64,000 nt of DNA from Diorhabda sublineata (Eukaryota; Arthropoda; Insecta; Coleoptera; Chrysomelidae). Below are positions 35,112-45,681 of the stretch, piece by piece. A program made the translations under genes and the position numbers. Numbering within the stretch: the first letter of the stretch is position 1; each line of letters begins with the position of its first letter. Below the pieces are notes generated by a model, which worked only from the letters and a program-made list of their open reading frames with translations, ran no database searches and was not told where the DNA came from. Location of the stretch: NCBI RefSeq assembly GCF_026230105.1, contig NC_079480.1, positions 13,124,488 through 13,188,487 on the forward strand. The letters are read 5' to 3'.

Positions 35112-35945
35112 TGACAACTTTTTATGTAAAACCATTTCATAGTTTGTTAGTACAGTTATATTTTTTTATCGTATTTGTGACTTACTGATCTATTTGATAA
35201 ATAATGAAATGTCTATCTTATGTTCGTTCATAACTTCTTTTATATTTTTACATCGAAAGAAGTTTTTTCATAATGACATTATTGTCCCGGATATCAGTGA
35301 GGAAAATATTTATTTTTAAATTGCTTCCAATAACAATTTACCAAAAAAAGTGCAAGAGTTGCAACTGTCTTGGTGCAAGACCAACACTAGGAGTGGAAGC
35401 TGCAAACAAGACAACTAATTTCACTGCAAGACAAACCCAGTATAGGACTGGAAGCTGCAAGACCAAGACAACTTATTACATTGCAAGATTCAGACCAAGT
35501 CTAGGACTGGAAGCTGCAAGAACAAAACAACTTAATACATTACAAAACTAAGACCCAGTCTAGGACTGGAAACTTCAAGTCCAAGACAACTTATTACCCA
35601 GACCAAATCTAGAAGTGGAAGTTGCAAGACCAAAAAATCTCTGCAAGATTAAGACCAAGTCTAGGATTGGAAGCTTCAAAACCAAGACAATTCATAAAGC
35701 TGCAAGACTCATACCAAGTCCAGAACTGTAAGCTGCAAGACCAAGATAACTACCAAGACAACTTATTACATTGCAAGACCAAGACAAACCTAGTCTTGGT
35801 CTTGCATTTATTCATCACTAACACTAATCACAACTTTTTATGTAAAACAATTATATTTTTTTTATCGTATTTATGACTTACTGATCTAATTGCTGAATAA
35901 TGAAATATCGGTATTTTGTTATTCAAGTTTTTATTTCGAAAGAAT
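35112..35945. repeat. Minisatellite array 2 between direct repeats
   Basis: The array at about 35360-35815 uses the same units as array 1 and shows the same variants in the same order before ending at the same palindrome (35774-35806). Around it, a block of about 100 bases starting ACAACTTTTTATGTAAAAC occurs at 35114 and again at 35830, an offset of 716. It also shares TTTTTTTATCGTATTT and GACTTACTGATCTA. This suggests either a segmental duplication with the array between the copies, or LTR-like direct repeats. The Lys/Gln/Thr-rich frames here are array translations, not proteins. Confidence 0.8.
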
Positions 35946-36139
35946 GCACTGCGATCAATTTCAATTCCTATTTTTATCACTTCAGTACTGTCATTTCTCG
36001 AATTAATCCAAATCCCTAGACTTACAAACCATAAGAAAGCTTTTTTTAAAGTAGTTGCCGCGTTTACTCACAGTCGATCAAAAGCAACAACCTGTTTTTG
36101 TAGCAGTATTTAGCTATGTTTACATAAAATAAATCAGAT
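35946..36139. other. Short unassigned spacer
   Basis: No feature recognised between array 2 and the following mariner scrap. Confidence 0.5.
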
Positions 36140-36610
36140 GAATCAATGGATGAAACATGGATCCATCACTTCACTCCGGAATCGAAACGATCATCATCTG
36201 AGTGGATTGCAGCCGGTAAACCACGTCCAAAGACACAACAGTTAGCTAGGAAGGTTATGGCTTCAGTATTTTGGGATGCGCATGGAATATTCTTCATCTA
36301 CTATCTCCAAAAGGAAGAGACAATCAATAGCGAATAAAGTTGTTGGATCAGTTGATTGCCAAAATCAAAATAAACGGCCTCATATTAAGAAGAAAAAACT
36401 ACTGTTTCACCAAGACAATGCACTGATTGCAAATCGATGGCAATGATAATTAAATTGAACGGATCACACTTCTAAGGGCTTCATCATCCACCGTATAGTC
36501 CAGTTGTGGCCTCCAGTGACAACTGATCTCAAAAAAATGTTCGCCGGTAAGAAATTTACCTCAAATGAAGAAACAAGTGCTGAAACTAGACCTAAATTAT
36601 AAAAGTCGAA
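36140..36610 (+). mobile_element. Mariner relic, catalytic domain only
   Basis: The plus strand encodes DETWIHHFTPESKRSSSEWI, the block around the first catalytic Asp, then KVMASVFWDAHGIFFIYYL. After stops it continues with degraded QDNA- and HPPYSPVVASSDN-like blocks (second and third acidic positions). The N-terminal domain and both ends are missing or unrecognisable. Confidence 0.85.
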
Positions 36611-37329
36611 AACAAAGTAACTTGAGCTGTTTTTTTTGAGTTTTGATTTGATAAAAATAACTCATGAGTGGAAATTAAAAACAGATAAAAAGTTTGTAAA
36701 CTAGTGTTATCAGATAATGAGAAACAATTTCAAAATTTCTAGTGTTGCAGTGAAATCTATTAATAGAGATAAATTGCTTAATTAATTAAGAAAACTTGAT
36801 ATTCGGAACAGGACTATATTGAAGAAGAAGACGAAAAAAAAAGAAACAATATCGAAATATCCTCACGACTTAATCTAGTCGTACTTATATAGCAACTTCC
36901 GTTATGTCAATAACGTTGCGCAAACGTAACATTCACATTATGGTACAAACAAGGCGTTTGTAATAATTAAAAAATTTCAACACGTCCATATTATTAAATA
37001 CAAACAAAATAATAATTAAGGACTTATTGCGCATTTGGTAAGATATTTTCGACATGTGATGAGAATAAAAATTATATTGGAGATCGTGGACGACATTGAT
37101 AATATATATTTAGTGGGTAAAGAAGAATTTTAAGTGTCTTCACTATATTAACGTTTGGAGGAGGCGCGTCATTCATTCAAGGCCAGATTTTTAAGAAAAT
37201 GAACTTTTAATCGTACTTGACAAGTTAGGAACGAGATATAGTCTGATGAAGGTACAAAACAACTACTCATCACATTTTATAAATATCTGGATATGGAAAC
37301 TACAAAAGATCGTAAAAAATTTTGGACTA
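36611..37329. other. Intron 8, unassigned
   Basis: AT-rich; nothing recognised. Confidence 0.5.
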
Positions 37330-37660
37330 AGAAAAGTACCTGGCTTGACCTAGAGATAGCTTGCAAAAAAACACTGTATTAGAAAATACACAATACTTTT
37401 ATTGGAAAGGCATTAGCCCAACAACTATAAAAGTTAAACTAGAGTCTACTCTGGGTGAGACTGCTCGTTGCGAAGACCAGCATCGCAGTGATCGATCAAA
37501 TGAGGTGAAGACTTTAGAAATGTTGAAGAAAATCCACAAAGCAGTACTTGATGATCGTCTACTGGTAGTGGGCGAGCTAGAAGACATAGTAGGCATTTCA
37601 AAAAGTGAGGTACATCGTATATTAGTACACTTCAATTTTAAGCCAGGTACGCTGTAGCAT
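37330..37660 (+). mobile_element. Mariner 5' fragment (end plus HTH domain)
   Basis: The start AGAAAAGTACCTGGCTTGAC matches the inner end sequence of the element at 23016-24089. It is followed by a frame encoding YFYWKGISPTTIKVKLESTL, then ARCEDQHRSDRSNEVKT and LADMVGISKS-like ELEDIVGISKSEVHRILVHF. This is the complete two-part helix-turn-helix region of a mariner transposase. The catalytic domain is missing, and another element begins directly after it. Confidence 0.85.
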
Positions 37661-37701
37661 GTCGTCTGTGATTGTACTAAAAGATTATGTAATGCGGCGT
37701 T

Positions 37702-38559
37702 TCAAGTCACCAGTATCATATCAGTGTCTTTTAAATAACTCCACAAGAAGAAGTCGAGGGGTGTTATGTCCAGAGACCTTGATGGCCATAGAATTGGGCC
37801 ATTCCGTCCAATCCATCGGTTGGGAAAAGTTTCATTGAGGTGTGGTGGTGCACCATCCTGTTGGAAGTAAACAATCGGCTGTAAGTTTTCCAACTGAGGA
37901 AGAGAAATGTATTAAAGCATATCCAGGTACACGCAGCCAGTAACTGTGATGTTTATGAAGAAGAAAGGACCAATGATTTTGTTGTGCATAAGCCCACACC
38001 ACACATTAACCTTTGGACTGTTTTGTTGAAGCTCGACTTCTGCATGTGGGGTTTCATAACTCCAAATTCGTACTTTCTGGCGGTTTATTGTACCAGACAT
38101 ATGGAACGTGGCCTCATCACGGAAACACATCTTTTTCAAGAAATCTTCATCATGCTCAATACGCTCTAACATGTCTACGGTAAATGTCTCAAGTTTTGGT
38201 CGATCTGTTGGTAACAGTGCCTGCAGCAACTGTACCTTATAGGCATACAGACGCAACTGTTTATGAAGAACCCTCTGGATTGTGGTTGTAGGCATTTGGA
38301 GTTGCCTTGAAGCCTGACGAATTGAAGTTTTCGGATTGTGCTGGAATGTTTGCCGTATTCGCTCCACATTTTCTGGACTTGTGCTGGGTCGGTCGGCTCC
38401 ACTTTTATGCAATACTAATCCGGTGCTCATGAAGCTTGTGTGCCATGAACGGATGGTGGGTCTCTTTGGAATTTTGTCCTGAAGTTCCGTTGAACCTGTG
38501 TATTTGATTTCGTCTCTATGAACCATGACACGCATTAAGCTTTCTGTTGTGGTGTCCAC
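37702..38559 (-). pseudogene. Nearly intact Tc1/mariner-superfamily (IS630-type) transposase with one stop
   Basis: On the minus strand one reading frame is open from 38559 to 37912 (215 codons) and, after a single TAA at 37909-37911, continues to 37702. It encodes a helix-turn-helix segment (KTSIRQASRQLQMPTTTIQR), the catalytic core with CFRDEATFHMSG (first Asp), KVNVWCGLMHNKIIGPFFF, and after the stop FQQDGAPPHLNE (second Asp) and SRSLDITPLDFFLWSYLK (third acidic Asp). The order and spacing are those of the DDE transposases of this superfamily that are common in insects. The inserted stop and possible missing C-terminus make it non-functional, but it is the best preserved transposase in the window, suggesting recent activity. 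Confidence 0.88.
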
Positions 38560-39209
38560 ATCTTCACTTATAACTGTTCAGCCTATTGAAAAAAAATATA
38601 TAAAAAAATGTTATTTTTTCACCTGTTAATGAAACAACTTGTATACATGCAAAATCGTTACTTTTATGATAGGGTGAAATAACTATAAACCCCAGTCATG
38701 ACAATTCCAATCAATTTTCATATTCGTGTAACGCCATCTGTTCATTTGGTTCAGCGATTTCGGGACCACGTGTGCTTTTCTTCCGGTGTAGCATATGGTT
38801 TGGTCCGGTAATGTAAAAATTACTCCAGTGCATAGCTGTATCAATAAAAAATTTCTTTCAATTGATTTTATATGTATACTACTAATGTCATGGTCATGCA
38901 CGATAATACCGCTTTCTATAACAATCTTGTACTTTTAGATGGAACGCTTGAAATTTTTTGGTGACAGGTCTTATCAGTCCTGCCAACTAAGTAGTTGTAG
39001 ATATTTGATTGTGTATTGCTTTGTATAGTACTTATAACGATTTTAATCTACCCGAGACCAGCTCAATTCCATCAAGATCTGGGCGAAAATTAAGGTAATC
39101 TTAAAATTTTATGCCAAAAATTTATTTATTAATTTGTTTTCGAACCATTTACAATTATTTCTAAAAGACATTTCCTCGTGATAGTCGCCTATTTCAGTAT
39201 TTCTTCCAT
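38560..39209. other. Possible 5' part of the transposon and unassigned intron
   Basis: The bases 38610-38645 (reverse complement ACAAGTTGTTTCATTAACAG) may be the outer end of the preceding element, but I could not confirm a matching end near 37660. A small minus-strand frame at 38683-38901 has no recognisable motif. Confidence 0.35.
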
Positions 39210-39410
39210 TGTCTTATTTGCTGCGAACGAAATCTATTCTTATCTTATTTACTGCGTTTTTAAACAGAAGTCCAACCATGAATGCCGTCTTCTTCCTGTT
39301 TCCTCTATCCACTTTGTCTTGGACAATCAACTGTAAAAGACGGTATTTATCATGTCTTAGTATGTGGCCAAAATACTCCAATTTTTTTACGATAAAGGCG
39401 ACTTCCTAGT
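39210..39410 (-). mobile_element. LINE 3' end fragment
   Basis: On the minus strand a degraded frame reads KNWSILATY, then HDKYRLLQLIVQDKVDRGN and RKKTAFMVGLLFKNAV. This resembles the extreme C-terminus of insect RTE-like LINE polyproteins, where a Gly-His-x-x-Arg block is followed by QLIxQGKxxGxRxxGRRR. Only about 65 residues remain. Confidence 0.6.
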
Positions 39411-40024
39411 CTTTGCATAACTTCCTAGTCTTTGCATAACTTCCTTTTGAGGATGTGCTTCGTCCAGAATATTTTCAAAATACATCTCGGTTGTGGTCCT
39501 TTACTAGATTTGAAAATTAATGTAGTTTTTTCAACAAAACCACACTCACCACAAGCATGTACAATAATCAAACGATTCCCTTTTGACGTGGGTTGCTTAA
39601 TACCTTCATTCAATCATCCAACTTTTGCGTGTGGTAGGTGTTGAGTGAATGTATGTGATAGAGCAACCTCCTTCTTGATACTTATTAACAGCTATTAAGT
39701 AGTTTATATAAAGCTTCTGGATTTAATGTCTTTCCATTAGACGTCTTCAATTCGTTTTACTTCAATGGAATTCAATTAATCTTAACGATTCTTTTTTTCA
39801 TTAAGGCTAACACATTAGCAATAAATAAATGTTTATTTTCTCGACATTATTTAGAGAAGAAAGAGCATTTGTAAATTGGTTGGACAGATCCCTAAGCCTG
39901 ACATAGTTCTCATTTTTCAAAATCAAAATAATTCAAAAGCATTTTCCGTGGTATAGCCGAATGTTACTCGCGAAAGGGCAGAAAGACAGGTAAGAAGAGC
40001 AAAATATAGAGTCGTGGTTTCCTT
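39411..40024. other. Intron 8, unassigned
   Basis: AT-rich; includes a direct 21-base duplication at about 39404-39440 (ACTTCCTAGTCTTTGCATA twice). No gene. Confidence 0.5.
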
Positions 40025-40430
40025 AAAGGTCGCTTGTCATGGTGCAAGATAACGTGTAAGAAATTGCATGCAATTCCTTGAAAAATCAAAATAGTACATA
40101 GACGAATATTGCATGTTGTTTGACATTATGCAAGTCTCTTCCCACTGCATCATTGTTGCCACTAATCAAAATTCCAAAAGTAAAAGTAAACAATTTTCTA
40201 ATCTCAAACTTTATTTAATATTTTGTGGGCAGTTTGAAAATGAAAATAACAAAGCTAGGTAAAGTAACCAAAAGAAAAGTGGTCAGTGCATCACTGGCAA
40301 TAATTATATCTGCCTCTGCCTTGCTTTTGGAATCTGATTGACAGATTAGCTAAAGAATTAAACGGGAAAACATAGAAAAATTAGTTTAGAATGGATGAAG
40401 AAACATTTGAAAAACTGTCAAGCGGCCTTA
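40025..40430. mobile_element. MITE, family B (AAGGCCGCTTGACA ends)
   Basis: The left end AAGGTCGCTTGTCATGGTGC and the inverted right end (reverse complement AAGGCCGCTTGACAGTTTT) flank about 400 non-coding bases. The interior shares AACAATTTTCTAATCTCAAA and TTTATTTAATATTTTGTGGG with the copy at 57399-57705. The flanks read TTAA on both sides, so target duplication is either TA or TTAA. Confidence 0.75.
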
Positions 40431-40950
40431 AGAAAAGTAGCGTTTGATTACCATACTTAAATGGTACCGTACTGAAATCTTGAAAGAGATTCCATTGAGT
40501 GACATCGGAAAGAAGAACCCGTTCCAACGAATTGTACCAAAAAAGTGATCGCTACCATTTTGGGACTGCGAGGGTATCTTTTTGACTGACTTTATAAAAT
40601 CGGATACAACCGTGGTTGTGGCCAAATCAGCCGAGGAATTCACTTGTTTCATGACAAAGCTCCAATCCACACTACTTCGCTTTCCAAGGTTATTCTATAC
40701 GGATGGGATTTCACACACCCTATAAGCCTTGATTTGGTCCTGTCTAACTATGTTATGTTCCCAAAGCTAAAGGCCGATTTGAGGGGTAAAAGATATAACA
40801 TCAAAAAAGAAATTGAACATTTCCACTCTAAAGATGCACCAAATTTTTTAGTGGTATAGAAGCTTCAGTCAGACGTTATAAAAAGTGTATTGAAATAAAA
40901 GGTTTTTTCTATTTATGACCTTTCTTTTTAGCGTGTGCAAAATGTATTGG
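40431..40950 (+). mobile_element. Mariner relic, catalytic C-terminal half
   Basis: The plus strand encodes WDCEGIFLTDFIKSDTTVVV. After a frameshift at about 40645 it encodes FHDKAPIHTTSLSKVILYG (second acidic residue), DFTHPISLDLVLSNYVMFPK (degraded third position) and LKADLRGKRYNIKKEIEHF. It directly abuts the MITE, which lacks this sequence. The N-terminal half is missing. Confidence 0.8.
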
Positions 40951-41654
40951 GATATACGTTGAAATAATTAAAATACTATTGACACCTATAAAAAGTAAAA
41001 TCATTACTTGTTATGTCGCAACGTCATCTTATTTTACTATAAATTTTGTATCCCTTTTTCATCTACGCCTATGTAACATTACTAAAATCTAATAAGTTGT
41101 ACCAAGACGCGTGCCTTATATTCCTATCCCCAGCTGTTGATCACGACACCGGTTCCTCGGCAATGTTAACTACTATAAGGGTACTACCACTCCGTTTCTT
41201 TTTATTACCATCCTGCGCGATTCCTCCTTTTAAAAAAAATAAATAAAAATTTTCAGTAGTACCGGATTGACCGTTCAGCGAACAGTTCGAACGGGTACTC
41301 GCGGTCTTCAGCTCGTTGCGTAAAAAAGTTTTATCTGACAAGTGATCTTTTTTTTATATAAAAAAAAGTATCGAATACGCGCGTTAAGTTATAAATCGAA
41401 AAATGGTCATTAAGTACCGAAGCTGGAACTATTTTTAGATGTAACTTCAGTTAGTACTTCGTGAACTTGTGTCTAGTATAGAGTGAGATTTTCTAATAGT
41501 GTTGTATGTGTTGTTAATTCCTTATGTATGTAATACATCAAACAATTCATTTAATAAAATAAAAAATAATTAATTACAAAATTAAATCACACAATTCTTG
41601 TTCGATTTATGTAAGTAGAGTTTTCCAATATACTGTGCTGCTCATCAATTATAT
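40951..41654. other. Intron 8, unassigned
   Basis: The segment 41100-41340 is less AT-rich, with small frames on both strands and no motif. The remainder is AT-rich. Confidence 0.45.
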
Positions 41655-42830
41655 ATGTTATTGATGCTAGGTCTTTTCAGTTTCATAATTATTCTTTGTA
41701 ATAATTTTTTAAGGGAAAGATAAATATTCACGTTTCGACTAGTTGTAATCAAAATATGAAATTGACACTGACAATTTGCGTATTTATATTAATCAATAGA
41801 TCACCTTCATCTTGAATATCAAAATAAAAATAAAATTAAACTAGAACGTTGTTCTAATAAGAAAAATTAATGTTTTCTCAGTTTAAATATGTAGCAGTAC
41901 TTAATCAATTAAATTATTTGTAGTTTTATTAGAATTTACAAAATTTTACTTAAATTATTTAGGTCTTTTTTATCATTTATAGCTTTTTCGCTTTTTTTAA
42001 AAGTGAACCATTAATAAAAATTTTCTTTTTCGTGTATTAGATTCCGTTCCAAGAACTTTTGAATCTTATGTTTTTTTGATATTTTATTAATGCATTTCTT
42101 TTTTTTTTAACGTATTGATGATCTCTTAGTCTATTTTCCAAATACTGAAATGTCTGCCTTATATAGACAGCGTCACAATTAGTACAAAGCACTTGATATA
42201 TGGTATTACTTCTATTGTTTTTTGGTGTTTTAGATTATTAATTTAGTGAAATATTTAGATAATGTATTATGTCCTTTATGACTTATACTAATATCATATT
42301 TATTGAAATAATTCGATAATTGTTGGGAAAGTCCTTGAACATATGGTTTCGCTTCTGTTTTGTTTTTTAATTTATTGTTGTATCTGTTTATCCTTTTTTT
42401 GAATATCATTTTTTTTGTCTTTCAATGCATTTTGCTTTGAATATTAATAATATATATAATAATAATATATATGAATATAATAATAATATTCAATATTTGC
42501 TTTTTAAATATCTAAGCATCTAAATTCAGGATCTGATAGTTGGTTTCGTAAAATTTATAGCTCTATTTTGTAAATTCTAATAAAACTATAAATAATTTAA
42601 TTCATTACTGTAAAGACGTAAGGACTAAGGAAAAATCAATTTTTCTTACTAGAACTAAGTTCTATTTTGATTTTATGCTTATTTTGATATTGATGATCTA
42701 TTGATTAATATAAATACAAAAATTGTTAGTGTCAATATTCATCTTTCTTTTAAAAAATTATTAAAAAAAACTAATTTTGAAACAAAAGAGACCTAAAATC
42801 AAGAACATTAAGAAAGATAAACATATCAAA
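41655..42830 (-). mobile_element. Penelope-like retroelement fragment between long inverted arms
   Basis: On the minus strand, 42400 down to 42110 encodes EAKPYVQGLSQQLSNYFNKY and DISISHKGHNTLSKYFTKL. After a frameshift it encodes IYQVLCTNCDAVYIRQTF and QYLENRLRDHQ. This is the linker and GIY-YIG endonuclease of Penelope-like elements, including the Cys pair and the YI(G)QT and NRLxDH blocks; the Gly of the YIG box is Arg here. The reverse transcriptase part is missing. The fragment lies between two inverted arms of roughly 290-310 bases (41655-41965 and 42545-42830) sharing TTTATATTAATCAATAGATC and GTTTTATTAGAATTTACAAA. Confidence 0.8.
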
Positions 42831-43495
42831 ATGTCTAATAAAAAAGAAATTAGAGAAATTTAGGACTCAATGATTTTTTAAATATATACATTTCAATAAC
42901 TTTTTTTACTCTAAGGTAGGCTGTTGAAACGAAACAGTCAAAACGTACAATTTCCAAAATTTACTATTTTCTAAGGAGCTATTTATAATTGTCTTTTTAT
43001 TTAGAATAAACTTTCAATACGAAAAAATATCTTTTCATAATAAAAACACACAAGTTTTGGCTTTTTATGCCTTTTGAAAATTTCACTAGATCTGACTGGA
43101 TTATACCTTGTTCCAGCACGACTCATGATTTTTATTCGTTAGTTGATTCATAGCTTTATTCTTAATTAGATCGTCAATAATCAGCAGTAGAGGGTTCATA
43201 GATTTGCCGCCTGTAGGCTATTATCTTTTACCGCCTTTACTTACCCCTGAAATTCGATACCACACAATTGCAGACAATGTAAAGACATTTAAGTATTTAG
43301 TATACAGCATATAATACTTCATTTCAGTTTTTCTTAAACTCTGAAACTCGTCTTCTTGTGAACAATAGTTTTTTGTATTTTGTAAGTCGAATTATAAAAT
43401 TTTTGTAGTACAAAATTTGCCGCCCCTTGAAATCTGCCGTCTTAAGCTACTACCTATTCAGCCTGTGGGTAAACCTACCACTGGTACTCGGTATA
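42831..43495. other. Intron 8, unassigned
   Basis: AT-rich; nothing recognised. Confidence 0.5.
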
Positions 43496-44301
43496 CGAGG
43501 AAACACCCAAAAGTAACCGGAATAGCATTGCCATGGGTGGAGCTTTTGTAGTACTGATTACTGCCGCTATTGCCTGACCAGCGCAGCCCGTTGCCAGTTC
43601 AGTGCCGCGCGGGCCTGCCACGTTATGTTCGTCAGTAGTGACCGTTTTGCTAGTGCTGTTTCACTGCTGCTTCGTTTTTTTATGATGGCAAATTTAAGTG
43701 CCGCTGTGAAATTTTTTCTACTCGGTAAAAACGCTGTTGAAACTGTTTTAATTTTGAAAACTGCTTACAAAAATGATTCTATCAATTTAAAAATGGCGTC
43801 ATGTCGATTGATGACAAACACTCGCTCTGGACGTCCATCAACTGCCCGAATCGATGAAAATGTTGAAACAATTCGAGAGCTTGTGCGCACAAACTGTCGA
43901 CAGACAATTGATCAACTGTCTGAAATTAGTGGAATATCTTGGACCTCGGTTCAGCAAACAGGTGACTAGTTCTTCCACCATGACAACGCATGCACACTCA
44001 GCCATCACTGTTAGCCAATTTTTGGTTGAAAACAACATGGTTCCGTTGCCCCACGCACCTGACCTGGCTCCGTGCGACTTTTTCTTGGCGATTTGAAAAC
44101 ATTGAAGACATCAAGAAAAGAACGAGACAGGAACTTGCGGCCATCTCTAAAGATGAGTTCAAACAATGTTTCGAACAGTGGAAGCACCGCCGGTGTAAAA
44201 ATGTATTACTTGTAATGGAGAGTATTTTGAAGGGGATAAGGTTGTTTTGTAAATATATAGCATTTAAAAAATAATTCCGGTTATTTTTGGGTACCCCCTC
44301 G
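43496..44301 (+). mobile_element. Internally deleted mariner with intact ends
   Basis: An 806-base element with inverted ends, left CGAGGAAACACCCAAAAGTA and right (reverse complement) CGAGGGGGTACCCAAAAATA, both continuing into ACCGGAAT, flanked by TA (43494-43495, 44302-44303). The plus strand encodes the N-terminal domain (NLSAAVKFFLLGKNAVETVL, SGRPSTARIDENVETIREL, QTIDQLSEISGISWTSVQ). At about 43965 it jumps to the HHDNAC block of the catalytic domain and on to HAPDLAPCDFFLA and EFKQCFEQWKHRRCKN. About 500 bases encoding the first catalytic Asp have been lost compared with a 1.3-kb full element. It looks comparatively young. Confidence 0.92.
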
Positions 44302-44303
44302 TA

Positions 44304-45123
44304 CATGCCACTCCCTTGGTTTTTGGTTTTAGCAATATCATTTGAAGCTATATATCAATTCCAGATGGCTCAATGTTAATCTCATTTATCGAGATTTGCT
44401 ATGAGAGTACTTTCATTTGTTTTTAATTGATTTCATCTTCTAACGATCCCATATTTGTAGAAGCTAAGTCTTAAAGCAAGCAAATGCTGGATTGTCTTTT
44501 CCTTAGAGTTTTGTATATTTTCCATTTGTTAAATCTTTTAAACTGTTTTCTTTTTCTATTTCGGAAGGTTTATACGTGTTGTCCAAACATTAAACTGTGG
44601 CCGATGAAAATACAAATCATTTTGAAATTAGTTTTCAAGGATTTCGATAATAGTTCACCAATATTTTCGTGTCCTGGGAACCTTCAGGTTGCCAATCCAT
44701 GCCCTAAGGTGTTAAGGTATAATACGTTATTTTTATACAAATATAATCCATGTTTCTTGTTTCTTTTCAATATGTTTTGCTCTTTTCAATATGTTTTGCT
44801 CTTTTCATGCCGTTTTTCTTATATCTATATTTCCCGATAAAATAAATCATCCCACTTTTTCTTCTCGTTTTCTTCTCTTCTATTTTGTACTGATTTTGAT
44901 TTCCATAGCTTTTTAGTTTGCCTGTATTTACTCATATTCTCTAGTGGTATTTCATTATCAACTCTTCTCTTATTACTTGGTTTCTTATTTTAATGTGTTA
45001 ATTTTGTTTTGTATCATTTCTTATTAAATTGTTAGTTTGTTCTTTTCTATTTGAAGCCATAATCGTTTATATATATTTTTTAATGCTGTATATAGAAAGC
45101 CTTTTTTTCTTATCTGGAATGTA
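44304..45123. other. Intron 8, T-rich unassigned stretch
   Basis: Pyrimidine-rich with a long Leu/Phe-rich frame (44484-44840) that shows only composition bias. Nothing recognised. Confidence 0.45.
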
Positions 45124-45125
45124 TA

Positions 45126-45310
45126 CGAGGTTTGCATCAAAACTAATAAGCACGTCTCCATATGTTTCTGCGATCTTTGCAGAGCACAGGCTCCATCTAC
45201 ACTAATTTTTTGAAACGTGTAGTTTTAAATTGGACCTGCTAGTTTTTGAACGGTGTGCGTCTGTTTATATTCGAAATTTTCGTTTCATGTAAAATGCCAA
45301 TTTTTTATAT
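45126..45310 (+). mobile_element. Solo mariner-like left end
   Basis: The sequence CGAGGTTTGCATCAAAACTA directly after TA (45124-45125) looks like a mariner 5' end. About 170 bases of typical untranslated start follow, without a convincing transposase frame. Confidence 0.45.
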
Positions 45311-45594
45311 TACTGTTTATTTTTAAAAAAGTCCATATTTCTATAAAAATTCTTTGCACGAGTGTGAAACGCTTTCAGAATTCATTATATCTAAATTTAA
45401 TTAGAGAAGTCGTCATTAAATTTTCGTGAAATCGCCAAATTTTCCCTATGCTACCCTACCGGTAAAAATGAAATCTTGTATGCCTTTTCAGTATTTTCGA
45501 AAATCTAAAATTAGACTGCTGTTAGCCAACGTTGTTGGGTTTTTCATCTTCTATATTATTTTGTGGGTGTTCCGCTGATCTATATTCAACGGCC

Positions 45595-45680
<86 letters not shown>
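45595..45680. repeat. (AAT)n microsatellite, about 28 units
   Basis: Uninterrupted AAT repeat of 86 bases. The following mariner element begins at the final TA of the run. Confidence 0.97.

Positions 45681-45681
<1 letters not shown>

Noticed and set aside
35273..35876. Gln/Lys/Thr-rich frames that look like a repeat protein
   Set aside because: They are translations of minisatellite array 2; the same array at 31930-32520 is not open, so there is no selection for coding.
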